Below, in pieces: positions 48,876-58,831 of a stretch of DNA of 64,000 bases; the stretch's first letter is position 1; each line of letters opens with the position of its first letter. The position numbers and the translations under genes are program-made. The DNA lies in assembly GCA_017505725.1 (NCBI GenBank), contig JAFVOR010000083.1, positions 1 through 64,000 of the forward strand, written 5' to 3'. Origin of the DNA: Alistipes sp. (GTDB lineage Bacteria; Bacteroidota; Bacteroidia; Bacteroidales; Rikenellaceae). A model generated the notes under the pieces. It was not told where the DNA came from. It searched no databases and saw only the letters and a list, made by a program, of their open reading frames with translations.

Positions 48876-50693
48876 ATGAATGGAGGATTGTCACCACAAG
48901 CCTTGATGGCCCGCATCATAGTCATCGCAATCTTTGCGATACTTGCCCTGCGCCTCTTCTATATCCAGATTGTGGATGACCGATACGACGAGATGGCCAA
49001 CAACAACTACCTGCGAAATGTGGTGGTATATCCGCCTCGAGGCGAGATTTACGACCGCAACGGTGAGCTCCTGGCGCAGAACCGTCTCTGCTACGATGTC
49101 TCGATTGTTCGCAAGGATATGCCCAAGTCGGGTTTCGACACCACACGCCTCTGCGAGGTGGTGGGTATGACGCGCAAGGCCCTCGAAACGAAGTTCCGTC
49201 AATCACCCTATCGACGCGAAAGCCGACTTACACGCTACCCTATCACCGTCGAACAGAAGCTACTGCTCGACGAGATGAATATCGGCGGATTCTACACCTC
49301 ACAGCGCACCGTGCGTCAATATCCTCGCAAGATAGGTGGCAATCTGCTGGGTAGCATCAACGAGGTTACAAAGGCTAAAATCGAGAAGGATGACTCCTAC
49401 TCAGTGGGTGACTACATAGGTATGGAGGGACTCGAACTCGCTTACGAGGATGTGCTTCGTGGTGAGAAGGGTCTGGTATTGCAGGATATCTATGCACCGC
49501 AAGCGGAGCGCAACACCGTAATCAAGGAGCCTGTGGCAGGTCGCTCGATAGTCTGCACCATCGATGCCGAGTTGCAGCAGCTGGCCGAGGAGTTGATGGA
49601 GGATAAGGTGGGTGCAGTGGTGGCGATAGAGCCATCCACAGGCGAGATTCTCACGATGGTATCCGCCCCGACATTCAACCCCGACGAACTTGTCATAGGC
49701 AAAGATAGAGGCAATAACTACGCACGAGAAATCAATAATCCCCGTATGCCTTTGTGGAATCGTGCGGTAAAGTCGCGCTATCCACCGGGATCGACATTCA
49801 AGCTGGTGACGGGACTCATAGGTATGGAGGAGAGTGTCTTGCGTCCGCATTACACCTACTCCTGCAATATGGGATATCACCTCGGTGGTGAGCATATCGG
49901 ATGCCACGAGCACCGCTCACCGCTTGCAATGAACTATGCCATTGCCACCTCGTGCAACGCCTACTTCTGCCACGTATTCCGCAATATCCTCGAGAACAAG
50001 AGACGGTACGACATCGCCAAAGATGGTTTCGATGCGTGGCGCGACTATGTTCTCTCGTTTGGTTTTGGTCGCAAGCTCGACTCGGACTTTCTGGGCGAGG
50101 GTACGGGATATGTACCTACGCGCGAATTTTACGATAAGCGCTACCGCAAGTCGTGGAATGCACTCACCATACTCTCGCTATCGATTGGCCAGGGCGAGCT
50201 TGGTTGCACACCTCTGCAGATGGCCAACTTGGCGGCAATAGTTGCCAATCGTGGCTACTACTACATTCCCCACATTGTGCGTGAGATCGAGGGACAGGAC
50301 TCGCTCGACACCCGCTTCTACCAGAAGCAATATACCAATGTCGACACTCGCCACTTCGAACATATTGTCGACGGTATGTGGCGAGGCGTGAACAATGATG
50401 GCACTTGCCAGGGTGCCTACCTCAAGGGATACGATGTCTGTGGCAAGACGGGTACTGCCCAAAATCCGAAGGGCAAGGATCACTCCACCTTCATCTCGTT
50501 TGCTCCGCGCAAGAACCCGAAGATTGCCATCGTAGTCTATGTCGAGCACGGAGGCTTCGGTTCCGAGATTGCGGTGCCTATAGCCTCGCTTATCGAGGAG
50601 AAATATCTCACTGACACCATCAAGCGACCACACCTGGTCGACTATGTCAAGAGATACAAGATAGCCTACCCAATGTACAAAGCTAAAAAGTAA
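48876..50693 (+). CDS. mrdA: penicillin-binding protein 2 (peptidoglycan transpeptidase)
   Basis: A 605-residue class B penicillin-binding protein. One N-terminal membrane span (about residues 8-28) is followed by a dimerisation domain and the transpeptidase domain. The catalytic Ser306 is in P-P-G-S-T-F-K, the second motif is S-C-N in A-T-S-C-N-A-Y-F, and the third is K524-T-G in C-G-K-T-G-T-A-Q-N. It cross-links side-wall peptidoglycan with RodA. It lies seven bases after mreD. Confidence 0.95.
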   Translation: MNGGLSPQALMARIIVIAIFAILALRLFYIQIVDDRYDEMANNNYLRNVVVYPPRGEIYDRNGELLAQNRLCYDVSIVRKDMPKSGFDTTRLCEVVGMTRKALETKFRQSPYRRESRLTRYPITVEQKLLLDEMNIGGFYTSQRTVRQYPRKIGGNLLGSINEVTKAKIEKDDSYSVGDYIGMEGLELAYEDVLRGEKGLVLQDIYAPQAERNTVIKEPVAGRSIVCTIDAELQQLAEELMEDKVGAVVAIEPSTGEILTMVSAPTFNPDELVIGKDRGNNYAREINNPRMPLWNRAVKSRYPPGSTFKLVTGLIGMEESVLRPHYTYSCNMGYHLGGEHIGCHEHRSPLAMNYAIATSCNAYFCHVFRNILENKRRYDIAKDGFDAWRDYVLSFGFGRKLDSDFLGEGTGYVPTREFYDKRYRKSWNALTILSLSIGQGELGCTPLQMANLAAIVANRGYYYIPHIVREIEGQDSLDTRFYQKQYTNVDTRHFEHIVDGMWRGVNNDGTCQGAYLKGYDVCGKTGTAQNPKGKDHSTFISFAPRKNPKIAIVVYVEHGGFGSEIAVPIASLIEEKYLTDTIKRPHLVDYVKRYKIAYPMYKAKK

Positions 50694-50702
50694 GTCGGAG
50701 AG

Positions 50703-52139
50703 ATGGGCTATAATTCGAGATATAAAGAGTCGCTGTTTGGCAGTGTCGACCGTGTCGCACTGCTGCTCTACCTATTGCTTGTCGCAATAGGTCTTGTGGC
50801 GGTATTCTCGGCATCGTGGATCGATGGCGACGAGGACCTCTTCTCCTTCTCGCACAACTACATCAAGCAGCTTGTATTCCTGGGGTTGTCGCTCATTGTT
50901 GGTGTCGTCATCCTATTGCTCGACCGCAGTCTGTGGCACAAGATAGCCTACTTCCTCTATGGCGCAGCCATAATTGCACTGATAGGTACACGACTCTTTG
51001 GTCGTACTGTAAATGGCGCGACTGCGTGGTTTGAGTTGGGTCCTATACGCCTTCAGACGATGGAGTTTGCCAAGATTGCCATTGCACTTGCCACCGCACG
51101 ACTGATGAGCGAATACAGTTTCTCGATAACATCGTTCCGCAGCTTGGTCAAGGTGGGTATGTTGCTCTTTGTGCCGCTTCTGATCACCTACTGGCAGAAC
51201 GACACAGGATCGGGACTTGTGCTCTGCTCGTTCATCTTTATGCTCTATCGCGAGGGTTTGAACAAGTGGTTCTGCATCCCTATAATATTCATCGCAGCAC
51301 TCTTCCTGCTCTCGTTCCTCTACTCGCCTACAATATTGTTGGTGGCACTCATATTGGTCTTCACCCTCTCGGAGTGTTTCGCCAATCGCAACTGGAGAGC
51401 TGGTTCCATCTACCTTGCTTCGCTGTTTGGCGGCAGCACCGCACTATTCCTCCTGGTGAATGCCATATTCACCTCCTCGATAGACTACTATGTGGTACTC
51501 TTGGTAAGTTCGTTCCTCTCGCTGGTGGGGGTAGTGACCTATGCCTACCGCGCACGCCTGCGTAATATATATATAATGGTATTGCTCTTTGTTGTGTCGG
51601 TACTTATCTCACCAACCTCGAGTGCGATATTCAATGTTATGAAGCCGCACCAGCAAAACCGCATCAAGACATTCCTCGGCATAACCAACGACCTCTCGCT
51701 CAACTACAATGTCAACCAATCGAAGATTGCCATCGGCTCGGGCGGACTCTTTGGCAAGGGCTACCTGCAAGGGGCGCACATCCGCTATGGTTTGGTACCC
51801 GAGAAACATACCGACTTCATCTTCTGCACCATAGGCGAGGAGTTTGGCTTTGTGGGCACAATCTTCGTACTCGCAGTTATGCTCGCCTTCATTCTGCGCC
51901 TGATGCGTATGGGCGACCGGCAACGCGAAACCTTCGGTAGAGTCTATTGCTATATCGTGGCATCGATAATGCTCTTCCACACCCTTATCAATGTGGGTAT
52001 GACCATCGGTCTTGTACCTGTTATGGGTATTCCATTGCCACTCATCTCGTATGGAGGCTCTTCGCTTTTAGCCTTCTCGGTGATGATATTCATCGCCTTC
52101 GCCTTCGACGCACAGACCATACGCGATGTCAACATCTAA
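50703..52139 (+). CDS. rodA: peptidoglycan glycosyltransferase RodA
   Basis: A 478-residue SEDS-family polymerase with ten or more spans. N-G-A-T-A-W-F-E-L-G (the W-x-x-x-G region) near residue 106 and P-V-M-G-I-P-L-P-L-I-S-Y-G-G-S-S near the C-terminus are SEDS signatures. An extra hydrophobic block around residues 215-300 makes it longer than the 370-residue E. coli RodA, which is common in Bacteroidota. It ends the rod operon. Confidence 0.95.
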   Translation: MGYNSRYKESLFGSVDRVALLLYLLLVAIGLVAVFSASWIDGDEDLFSFSHNYIKQLVFLGLSLIVGVVILLLDRSLWHKIAYFLYGAAIIALIGTRLFGRTVNGATAWFELGPIRLQTMEFAKIAIALATARLMSEYSFSITSFRSLVKVGMLLFVPLLITYWQNDTGSGLVLCSFIFMLYREGLNKWFCIPIIFIAALFLLSFLYSPTILLVALILVFTLSECFANRNWRAGSIYLASLFGGSTALFLLVNAIFTSSIDYYVVLLVSSFLSLVGVVTYAYRARLRNIYIMVLLFVVSVLISPTSSAIFNVMKPHQQNRIKTFLGITNDLSLNYNVNQSKIAIGSGGLFGKGYLQGAHIRYGLVPEKHTDFIFCTIGEEFGFVGTIFVLAVMLAFILRLMRMGDRQRETFGRVYCYIVASIMLFHTLINVGMTIGLVPVMGIPLPLISYGGSSLLAFSVMIFIAFAFDAQTIRDVNI

Positions 52140-52161
52140 GCCCCGCGTAAGGTGACTAATC

Positions 52162-52193
52162 AAAAAAGATGTGGCTGACTAAAAAGCCAGCCA
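52162..52193 (-). terminator. probable terminator of the 52219-55326 lipoprotein gene
   Basis: On the minus strand a hairpin GGCTG...CAGCC is followed by ACATC and six T, 26 bases after the lipoprotein stop. It also lies just after the rodA stop on the other strand. Confidence 0.5.
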
Positions 52194-52218
52194 GCACCTA
52201 TTGAGAGTAGACCAGAAT

Positions 52219-55200
52219 CTAATTTGCTGGAGCAGGTGGGTAGTAACTTTTGCCCGATGTCACCTTGCCATCTCCGCCAAACCAATCCATATTGTTGCCT
52301 TTGCCGATAGCCTCGGTGAGAGTTACGCTCTCGCCGCCCTTTGGCTGGAAGGTGAGTGTGCCGGCGCACTCGCTGACGTGGATTGATGAGAAAAGGATGC
52401 TAATATCAACACCTGTATAGTAGGCGCAACCGATAGCTTCGCAATACTTGCCCGAGGCGTAGTTGTGGTTGTAGTCGTTTGTGCTCTCTGCTGCCACTCC
52501 GTTGTAGGTGTTGCCCGAGAGGGTATAGTCCAAAATCTTGTTGGTATACTCGCCCGAGCCTTTCTCCTGTTGCGACTCGCTACGACGCGAGCGCAAATTA
52601 CCGATAAACTGATTGATGTGGCGACCAGCGATGGTTGTCGAGGCGCGTGTTGTTACGCTTGCGCCCGACTTGTAGGCACCCTCGACAAAACTCGACGAGC
52701 TCCACACATTGGCAATAATCTCCTTGTTTGGCTGTCCCGTGCAGTTGATTTGGGTGTTGGTTACGGCGCAGTTGGTTATCTCGGCGTAGTGAGCCTCCAA
52801 GAAACCAATCAAACCGCCGCACTCGCCCGCTGTGTACCACCACTGCAAACCCTCGACAACATAGGTGCCAAGAATGGATGCCGAAACCGTCTTCTTCATC
52901 GTGTAATAGTTCACCACCTGCGGATCGTAATTCTCTATGATGGAGTTATCGACCGAGCAGTTGTCGATATAGACCTGACCGCGACACGCACCAATCAGAC
53001 CGCCCACCTTGCAGACTCCGCGCACCTTGCTATCGCGCACGTGCACATTCGATACATTATAGTTGGTGTAGCCGGTGGTGTTGCCCGCATCATCCTTGAT
53101 GGCGGTGCGCCACGAGCGCGAAACAAGCACACCCGCGTAGGCGTTACCTGCTCCACCATCCTCCGTGTCGCCATACGCCAGCGGAGCAATCGAGGCATCG
53201 TGGTTGCAGTTGACATCGGCACCAACAAAGGTCAAATCCTTGTGTGTGGTGGCGTTGTTGGCATAGACGATGAAGCCCGCTCCATAGTTGCTTGTAGCGT
53301 TGTGCACGACATCGACCTTGAGGTTGTGAAGTTCGTGGTTCGCTCCATCGAGGTTGATGACATACTCGATAGGCTTGAAGAGATGACCTCCCATATCGAC
53401 ATCGGTCATAAAGAGAAGAGCCTTGGTTGCCGAGTACTTCTGACCTTGTGCCTTTGCCAAGTCGTATGGCGAGTAGATCAGATAGCGTGTGATGCCATCC
53501 ACCACTTCGGTGAGGATGGTGGTCGAGCGCTTACCATCCCACTCGGGTTGGAAGCGTGCACCATCGACACAGACCTCGCCTCGGCAATACTTTTCGCCAC
53601 CAAGCAAGTTGTCGGTTGCAGCCGAGAGAGTTGTCTTGCAGAAGTCGCCTCGATGAGCCTCGCAGAAGGAGAGTACTGCGCTCTCGGCAATCTTCGAGCC
53701 CTGATCGTAGAGCGGAACGAGCGAAGCATTTGCACCGTCGCAGTTTACGAAGTGGAGCTTCTCGTCGCCATTGTAGCCATTGAGCACTCCGACCATCTTT
53801 CCGTAGAAGAGGTCCAAGCCCTCCATATAGGAGCTGACCGTAGCCGATGTTTTGCAGTTTGTGAAGGTAGCCGACAGGGTGGTGCTGCTGCCACTCTCGG
53901 GAGTTATGCAGCCTACGAAGCCTCCTGCCATACCCGATGCGCTCGCCTTAAATGAGGTTCTCACCTCGCCTCCTACAGCCTCCACATCGGTGATTGCGTG
54001 AGTACCCTCGCAGAGTACACCTGTCAGGAGTCCCACCTTGCAAGGTGCTACCACCGAGCAGTTATTGAGCACTACGCCGCTAACTGTCAGATTGCCCGTA
54101 TGCTTGCCCGTAAGGAGTGCCGAGCCTGTGGTTGCGGTGCTCTCGACCGAGCAGTCGGTGAAGGTGAGGTTGCGGATGGTAAGTCCCTTGGTGTCGCCGA
54201 ATATCGACGAGCCTTTGATGGTTACGCCCTTGATGCTCTTGCCATTACCATCGATCTCGGTATTGTCGAAGAGTCGCATCGAAGGCATTGGTACAGTGTC
54301 GAGGAGTCCGAAATCGATGTTTTCGCCGATACGAATCTTCGAGTAATTAACCCCTTTAATAGTGGGCTTGTTGAAGAGCAACCAGACCATTTCGTATTGG
54401 TTGTTGATGACGAGGTAGTCGCCATCGGTGGTCGATGGGCGCACTGCGTAGAGCTCCTCGATATCGAGATCGTCAACCTCGCTCTCGAACGGAACAAGCG
54501 TACACGAAGTGCCTTTGTTGAAGGTTACATCCGCAAACTCACGGATAACGCCCGCCTTGATGGATGCCGATGCCGATGCGTTGAATCGTGCGCTCATCGA
54601 CTCTCCGCCGGTGGTGTAGAACTCCGCAGTGCACATTCCGAAGTCGCCACAAGGCAACGCCACGAAGAACTCCTTGCTCTTGGTTGTAGAGAGTGGCAAT
54701 CCTTCGCCAAATGAGTACTCGAGAGTTGAGCCTGTGTTGTCGGTTGGGATGAGTTTGCCCGTTGAAAAGTCTACCGCAAAGTTGCCCACAATAGCACCCG
54801 AGCCCACCTTGATTACGACCTTCGAGAGTGTCGTTCCCTCGCTTGCACCCTTGATACCGAAGCGCAATACTCCGCTCAAATGTATGAGGGTGATGTTGCT
54901 CGATGCCGACTCCACAAATGCGTACATTGGTGTCGTTCCGCACTCGAATGTCCCCTCGGTGTAGTGTTGCACCTCGGCAAACGCCACCCTATCACTATCT
55001 GATGCGGGGTAGAGCAGATTGTATGGGTAGTTGAGTACCGCATCCTTAAATTCAAACTGTGCCGAGCCTGCGTTGGTTGCACTGATGGCCGCCTCCTCTG
55101 ATATGGCTCCATTCACCGATATACGATCGCCTTCGCTCCAATATACGGGGTATTTGCCGGCATCGTTCTTGTCGCCAAGAGAGACTTTGGTTTGGGGTGC

Positions 55201-55326
55201 CGAGATGTTTACGGTAAGAATTGATGGTCCCGAGTGACCTCCCGAATTGTCGTTGCCGAGATCGTTCGTGCAACCGCCAAAGAGAGCAATCATAACAATT
55301 ATGCTCGCCAGGAATAGCTTCTTCAT
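52219..55326 (-). CDS. large surface lipoprotein: fimbrillin-like module plus GLUG-like beta-helix
   Basis: A 1035-residue lipoprotein starting at ATG 55326 (signal peptide ending F-G-G-C, Cys near residue 18). Residues about 35-285 are the same beta-rich module as in the phosphoesterase at 861-3320 (Y-P-V-Y-W-S-E-G-D-R-I, A-G-V-I-R-E-F). The rest is a long repeat region with units such as L-T-I-R-N-L-T-F-T-D-C-S-V and V-G-G-L-I-G-A-C-R-G, the G-G-L-x-G pattern of GLUG motifs, forming a right-handed beta-helix. It is probably an adhesin or glycan-binding surface protein. Two blocks (about residues 770-960) are rich in N-C-x-V. Confidence 0.75.
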   Translation of the reverse strand: MKKLFLASIIVMIALFGGCTNDLGNDNSGGHSGPSILTVNISAPQTKVSLGDKNDAGKYPVYWSEGDRISVNGAISEEAAISATNAGSAQFEFKDAVLNYPYNLLYPASDSDRVAFAEVQHYTEGTFECGTTPMYAFVESASSNITLIHLSGVLRFGIKGASEGTTLSKVVIKVGSGAIVGNFAVDFSTGKLIPTDNTGSTLEYSFGEGLPLSTTKSKEFFVALPCGDFGMCTAEFYTTGGESMSARFNASASASIKAGVIREFADVTFNKGTSCTLVPFESEVDDLDIEELYAVRPSTTDGDYLVINNQYEMVWLLFNKPTIKGVNYSKIRIGENIDFGLLDTVPMPSMRLFDNTEIDGNGKSIKGVTIKGSSIFGDTKGLTIRNLTFTDCSVESTATTGSALLTGKHTGNLTVSGVVLNNCSVVAPCKVGLLTGVLCEGTHAITDVEAVGGEVRTSFKASASGMAGGFVGCITPESGSSTTLSATFTNCKTSATVSSYMEGLDLFYGKMVGVLNGYNGDEKLHFVNCDGANASLVPLYDQGSKIAESAVLSFCEAHRGDFCKTTLSAATDNLLGGEKYCRGEVCVDGARFQPEWDGKRSTTILTEVVDGITRYLIYSPYDLAKAQGQKYSATKALLFMTDVDMGGHLFKPIEYVINLDGANHELHNLKVDVVHNATSNYGAGFIVYANNATTHKDLTFVGADVNCNHDASIAPLAYGDTEDGGAGNAYAGVLVSRSWRTAIKDDAGNTTGYTNYNVSNVHVRDSKVRGVCKVGGLIGACRGQVYIDNCSVDNSIIENYDPQVVNYYTMKKTVSASILGTYVVEGLQWWYTAGECGGLIGFLEAHYAEITNCAVTNTQINCTGQPNKEIIANVWSSSSFVEGAYKSGASVTTRASTTIAGRHINQFIGNLRSRRSESQQEKGSGEYTNKILDYTLSGNTYNGVAAESTNDYNHNYASGKYCEAIGCAYYTGVDISILFSSIHVSECAGTLTFQPKGGESVTLTEAIGKGNNMDWFGGDGKVTSGKSYYPPAPAN

Positions 55327-55362
55327 TTGTGTTGTAGTGTAGATTTTGGTTATAGTAATGTG

Positions 55363-55370
55363 CAAAGTTA
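55363..55370 (-). promoter_or_regulatory. -7 element of the 52219-55326 lipoprotein gene
   Basis: TAACTTTG on the minus strand (55370-55363), 36 bases before the ATG. Confidence 0.5.
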
Positions 55371-55382
55371 TGCAAAATTATC

Positions 55383-55390
55383 TATATTTG
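55383..55390 (+). promoter_or_regulatory. -7 element abutting the U32 peptidase ATG
   Basis: TATATTTG, followed by only four bases before ATG 55395. It predicts a leaderless mRNA. No -33 TTTG is visible. Confidence 0.5.
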
Positions 55391-55394
55391 CACT

Positions 55395-57242
55395 ATGATT
55401 AGAGAGCAAAAGCGTAAAATAGAACTTCTTGCCCCTGCCAAGGACCTCGTCACCGCAATTGATGCCATTGACTGCGGTGCCGATGCAGTCTATATCGGCG
55501 CAGGAAAGTTTGGAGCACGCCACTCGGCAACCAACCCGATTGAGGATATTGCACGAGTTGCGGAGTATGCCCACCTCTATGGCGTAAAGGTCTATGCAAC
55601 GCTCAATACGCTGCTCTTCGACGATGAGCTGGAAGAGGCTCGTGAACAGGCCCTCGCACTCATCAAAGCCGGAGTAGATGCGCTGATTGTGCAGGATATG
55701 GCATATTGGCAGATGAATCTCCCGATTCCGCTTCACGCCTCCACACAGACCAACTGCGTCACCCCCGAGAAGGTGAAGTTTCTCGAGGATATGGGCTTTG
55801 CTCGCGCCATCCTCGAGCGTTCACTATCGAAAAACGAAATTGCCGAGATTCGCAGGGCGACACATATCGAACTGGAGGCCTTTGTTCACGGAGCAATCTG
55901 CGTGTCGCAGAGTGGTAGATGCTTCTTCTCTCGCTCGACGAGCGAACGCAGTGGCAATCGTGGTGAGTGCAGCCAGCCTTGCCGCCTCGAGTATGACCTC
56001 TGCAACGACAAGGGCGAAATAATCATCAAGAGCAAACATCTCCTCTCGGTGCGTGACTTGGATCTCTCGGCTCGTCTGGGCGAAATGTTGGATTTGGGCA
56101 TCTCCTCGTTCAAGATAGAGGGCCGTTTGAAGGACCGAACCTATGTCCGCAATATCGTAAGTCTCTACCGCCGGCTCCTCGACAAGGAGATTGCCAAGCG
56201 CGATGATGTCGAGCGCAGTTCGGTGGGACGCAGTGCCATAGAGTTCGAGCCCAACGCCTCACGCACCTTCACTCGCGGTGCGGGCGAGTACCTCTTCGAT
56301 GGCAAGCGACGAGGTGTCGCCTCGTTCGATACGCCGAAGGCTATGGGCGAGAGGGTTGGCAAGATTCTCCGGGTAGATCGCCGAGGCGTAGTTCTCGACT
56401 GCAAGCACGACCTCGCAACGGGCGATGGCGTATGTTTCATCTCAAATGGTGCATTGGTCGGTACAAATGTCGTGGGCATTGAGGGTGAGCGCATTCAACT
56501 CAACCGCTACGATGGCGTGGCAGTGGAAGTGGAGCTCTTCCGCAACTACAACCGACTCTTCTCGCAAGCGGTCGAGCGCAGTCGTGTAAAGCGCACAATA
56601 TCGGTCGATTTAAGGTTGATATTTAGGGAGGATTGTATAGAACTTGTCGCAATAGACGAGACGGGCATCGAGCAGACAGTCTCCGTTGAGTATGCTTCGG
56701 AGGAGGTACGCGACAAGGCAAAGGGCGAGGAGGCTCTGCGCCGACAGCTCTCACGCTCGGGCGACACGATGTTTGAGGTGCGAAATATCGAGATTGAGAA
56801 TATCCGCTTCGCTCCGATGTCGGTGGTAGCAGGATTGCGACGCGAGGCGCTCGAGAAGCTCGAGATGGGTCGTCTGGCAGATTATCAATTTGAGTTGCAC
56901 TCAGCTTCGTATATCGACTCGACAAATCGTCGGGAGCGCAGAGCGCAATATCCATCGAAGATTCTCACTCCGCAGGATAATGTCACCAATCACCTTGCCC
57001 GAGAGTTCTACACAGCCTGTGGTGTCGAAGAGATTGCCGAGGGGTTGGATTGTCGGGCGACAACCGAGGGCGAGCAGGTCGTCATCTCGGACTACTGCAT
57101 CCGTCGTGAGATTGGCGAGTGCCTCAAGGAGCGACCACGCCTCAAGGGTGAGCTCTACCTCGAACGAGGCACAAAAAAATACCGCCTATGCTTCGACTGC
57201 AAGGCGTGCCAGATGCGACTTATCGATGTTAGCCACGAGTAG
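55395..57242 (+). CDS. U32 family peptidase (collagenase-like), with C-terminal DUF3656-type region
   Basis: A 615-residue cytoplasmic protein. The N-terminal barrel has L-L-A-P-A-K-D and G-A-D-A-V-Y-I-G, then E-A-F-V-H-G-A-I-C-V-S-Q-S-G-R-C, the U32 signature; N-R-G-E-C-S-Q-P-C-R supplies the cluster-binding cysteines. K-I-E-G-R-L-K-D follows. Family members include RlhA, TrhP/TrhO-like RNA-hydroxylating proteins and UbiU/V, so peptidase activity is doubtful; tRNA or rRNA hydroxylation is an equally good inference. The last 250 residues match the DUF3656 type tail. A terminator follows. Confidence 0.9.
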   Translation: MIREQKRKIELLAPAKDLVTAIDAIDCGADAVYIGAGKFGARHSATNPIEDIARVAEYAHLYGVKVYATLNTLLFDDELEEAREQALALIKAGVDALIVQDMAYWQMNLPIPLHASTQTNCVTPEKVKFLEDMGFARAILERSLSKNEIAEIRRATHIELEAFVHGAICVSQSGRCFFSRSTSERSGNRGECSQPCRLEYDLCNDKGEIIIKSKHLLSVRDLDLSARLGEMLDLGISSFKIEGRLKDRTYVRNIVSLYRRLLDKEIAKRDDVERSSVGRSAIEFEPNASRTFTRGAGEYLFDGKRRGVASFDTPKAMGERVGKILRVDRRGVVLDCKHDLATGDGVCFISNGALVGTNVVGIEGERIQLNRYDGVAVEVELFRNYNRLFSQAVERSRVKRTISVDLRLIFREDCIELVAIDETGIEQTVSVEYASEEVRDKAKGEEALRRQLSRSGDTMFEVRNIEIENIRFAPMSVVAGLRREALEKLEMGRLADYQFELHSASYIDSTNRRERRAQYPSKILTPQDNVTNHLAREFYTACGVEEIAEGLDCRATTEGEQVVISDYCIRREIGECLKERPRLKGELYLERGTKKYRLCFDCKACQMRLIDVSHE

Positions 57243-57261
57243 CGCTAAGGATATAGCACAA

Positions 57262-57303
57262 AAACAAGGGGATGACTAATTTCGTTTAGCCATCCCCTTG
57301 TTT
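57262..57303. terminator. bidirectional terminator after the U32 gene
   Basis: A 13-bp perfect inverted repeat AAACAAGGGGATG / CATCCCCTTGTTT, with further partial pairing in the loop, between convergent genes. Confidence 0.85.
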
Positions 57304-57322
57304 CATTCGTAATCGTACCCCC

Positions 57323-58822
57323 CTACTCGAAACTCTTGGCATACACTCTATTGCCGAGTTTGAAAATTGGCTTGGCCTTCAACATAGCTCCCTTGCCACC
57401 AAACAGTCGCTTTGGCGAGTGAGCCAATGTTGCTGCTGGTGCGTTTATCTCGGCAAGGACATTGAACGAAGGTATTGTAGTGGCATATGGATCGTTCTCG
57501 TCGTAGATATCAAGACTCCAATACTCTCCACCAATATATGCCACAAACATCATCGCCACAAACTTCGGATAGCTTGGGTCGTTCACTCCGTAGCGGACAA
57601 GCGCACGCTGAGTGCCGGTTGCTTCGCTCTCCATAACACCCGCAATAACGATTGCGTACTCGCCCTTGTCGAGCGAATAGAAGTGTCCCTCGTTATCCAA
57701 GCCCACGAGGTAGATGGTGCCTACGCTACCGTTGTCGAACGTAACATTCTCCTTCACCGTCTGCGCCGAGAAGATGATGTCGTTGCGCTCGACCGAATAC
57801 TCACCAAAGATAGGAAGGTCGAGCTCCATAAGGCCTGTGAGTGCCACCACCTTGTTCGATACAACATTCGATATTGTAATGTTGTTAGAGATGTTGTTGT
57901 CGCCACGGAGAACCCAACTGCCCAGCCACGACGAATAGAGCGTCGTCTGGGCCTCCTCCTTAATCTCGAAGGTTGGCGACACGGCATACAATCCGCTCAC
58001 CACACCCTGCGAGGTGATACCGATGGCTACAGCCTTGTAGTAGCCTGGATAGTAATCCAAATCCTCGAAAGCATCCTTACCATTACCTTGGAATAGCATA
58101 TCCGCGAGCGTTATATCGGGGTCGTATGCCTGATTGTACTGCTTCACAAACTCCACCATATCGGCAGCCAGCTGCTCTGTACTAACTCGCAAATTCTCAG
58201 CCGAGAAGTCGCTTGCCGAGACTACCGCAATGGTGTAGTAGTTGTTGTCGGCACTATTAACAGTAACGGTGTGGTTGTAGCTTTTCTCGCCAATCACGCC
58301 TGCTCCTGTGTAGGCTACGCTCCAATTAGGGTTTACGATCATATTGTCGTATACCTCCTCGTTGCCGCCTTGGTCGCCACCCTGATTACCTCCGCCATTG
58401 CCCGACTGAGTGGTAAACTCCACCGAAGCCGACTCACCATAGACCACACCATCCTCGGTAAGACCGAAGGCGATATACTTGTAGGTGGTGTTAGGCTGAA
58501 GCGACGAGAGAATCTTGCTGTAGTTCTTGCTGAATATGAGTTGCGAGGCGAGGTCGCCACTTTTGAGCACATTTACGGTCTCCTCGATAAGCATATCCTC
58601 GCGTGTAGAGGTGTTGGTGGTAAGGAGTCCATACCAGCTATCTGCAGCCTTTCCGTTGTGCGAAACCTTGACTGTAGCAGAGGTAGCAGTGATATTTTCG
58701 ACCTTGACATCGAGAATCAGACCTCTACCACCCTGCTCGCCACCGCTTGGCTCACAAGCCGATAGGGCTATGGCAGCAAATGCCACCATAGCCATACGGA
58801 AGATGTTTTTCATAAAGCTCAT
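57323..58822 (-). CDS. surface lipoprotein with fibronectin-type-III-like domain
   Basis: A 499-residue lipoprotein. The signal ends L-S-A-C near residue 23. Residues about 35-135 resemble a fibronectin III or Ig-like domain (V-E-N-I-T-A-T-S-A-T-V-K-V, N-T-T-Y-K-Y-I-A-F-G), followed by a Gly/Gln-rich linker (G-N-G-G-G-N-Q-G-G-D). The rest is beta-rich and unrecognised. M4 at 58813 is an alternative start. It is the last gene of the surface operon, nine bases after the 1386-residue protein. The role is unknown. Confidence 0.75.
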   Translation of the reverse strand: MSFMKNIFRMAMVAFAAIALSACEPSGGEQGGRGLILDVKVENITATSATVKVSHNGKAADSWYGLLTTNTSTREDMLIEETVNVLKSGDLASQLIFSKNYSKILSSLQPNTTYKYIAFGLTEDGVVYGESASVEFTTQSGNGGGNQGGDQGGNEEVYDNMIVNPNWSVAYTGAGVIGEKSYNHTVTVNSADNNYYTIAVVSASDFSAENLRVSTEQLAADMVEFVKQYNQAYDPDITLADMLFQGNGKDAFEDLDYYPGYYKAVAIGITSQGVVSGLYAVSPTFEIKEEAQTTLYSSWLGSWVLRGDNNISNNITISNVVSNKVVALTGLMELDLPIFGEYSVERNDIIFSAQTVKENVTFDNGSVGTIYLVGLDNEGHFYSLDKGEYAIVIAGVMESEATGTQRALVRYGVNDPSYPKFVAMMFVAYIGGEYWSLDIYDENDPYATTIPSFNVLAEINAPAATLAHSPKRLFGGKGAMLKAKPIFKLGNRVYAKSFE

Positions 58823-58831
58823 ACTGTTTTA

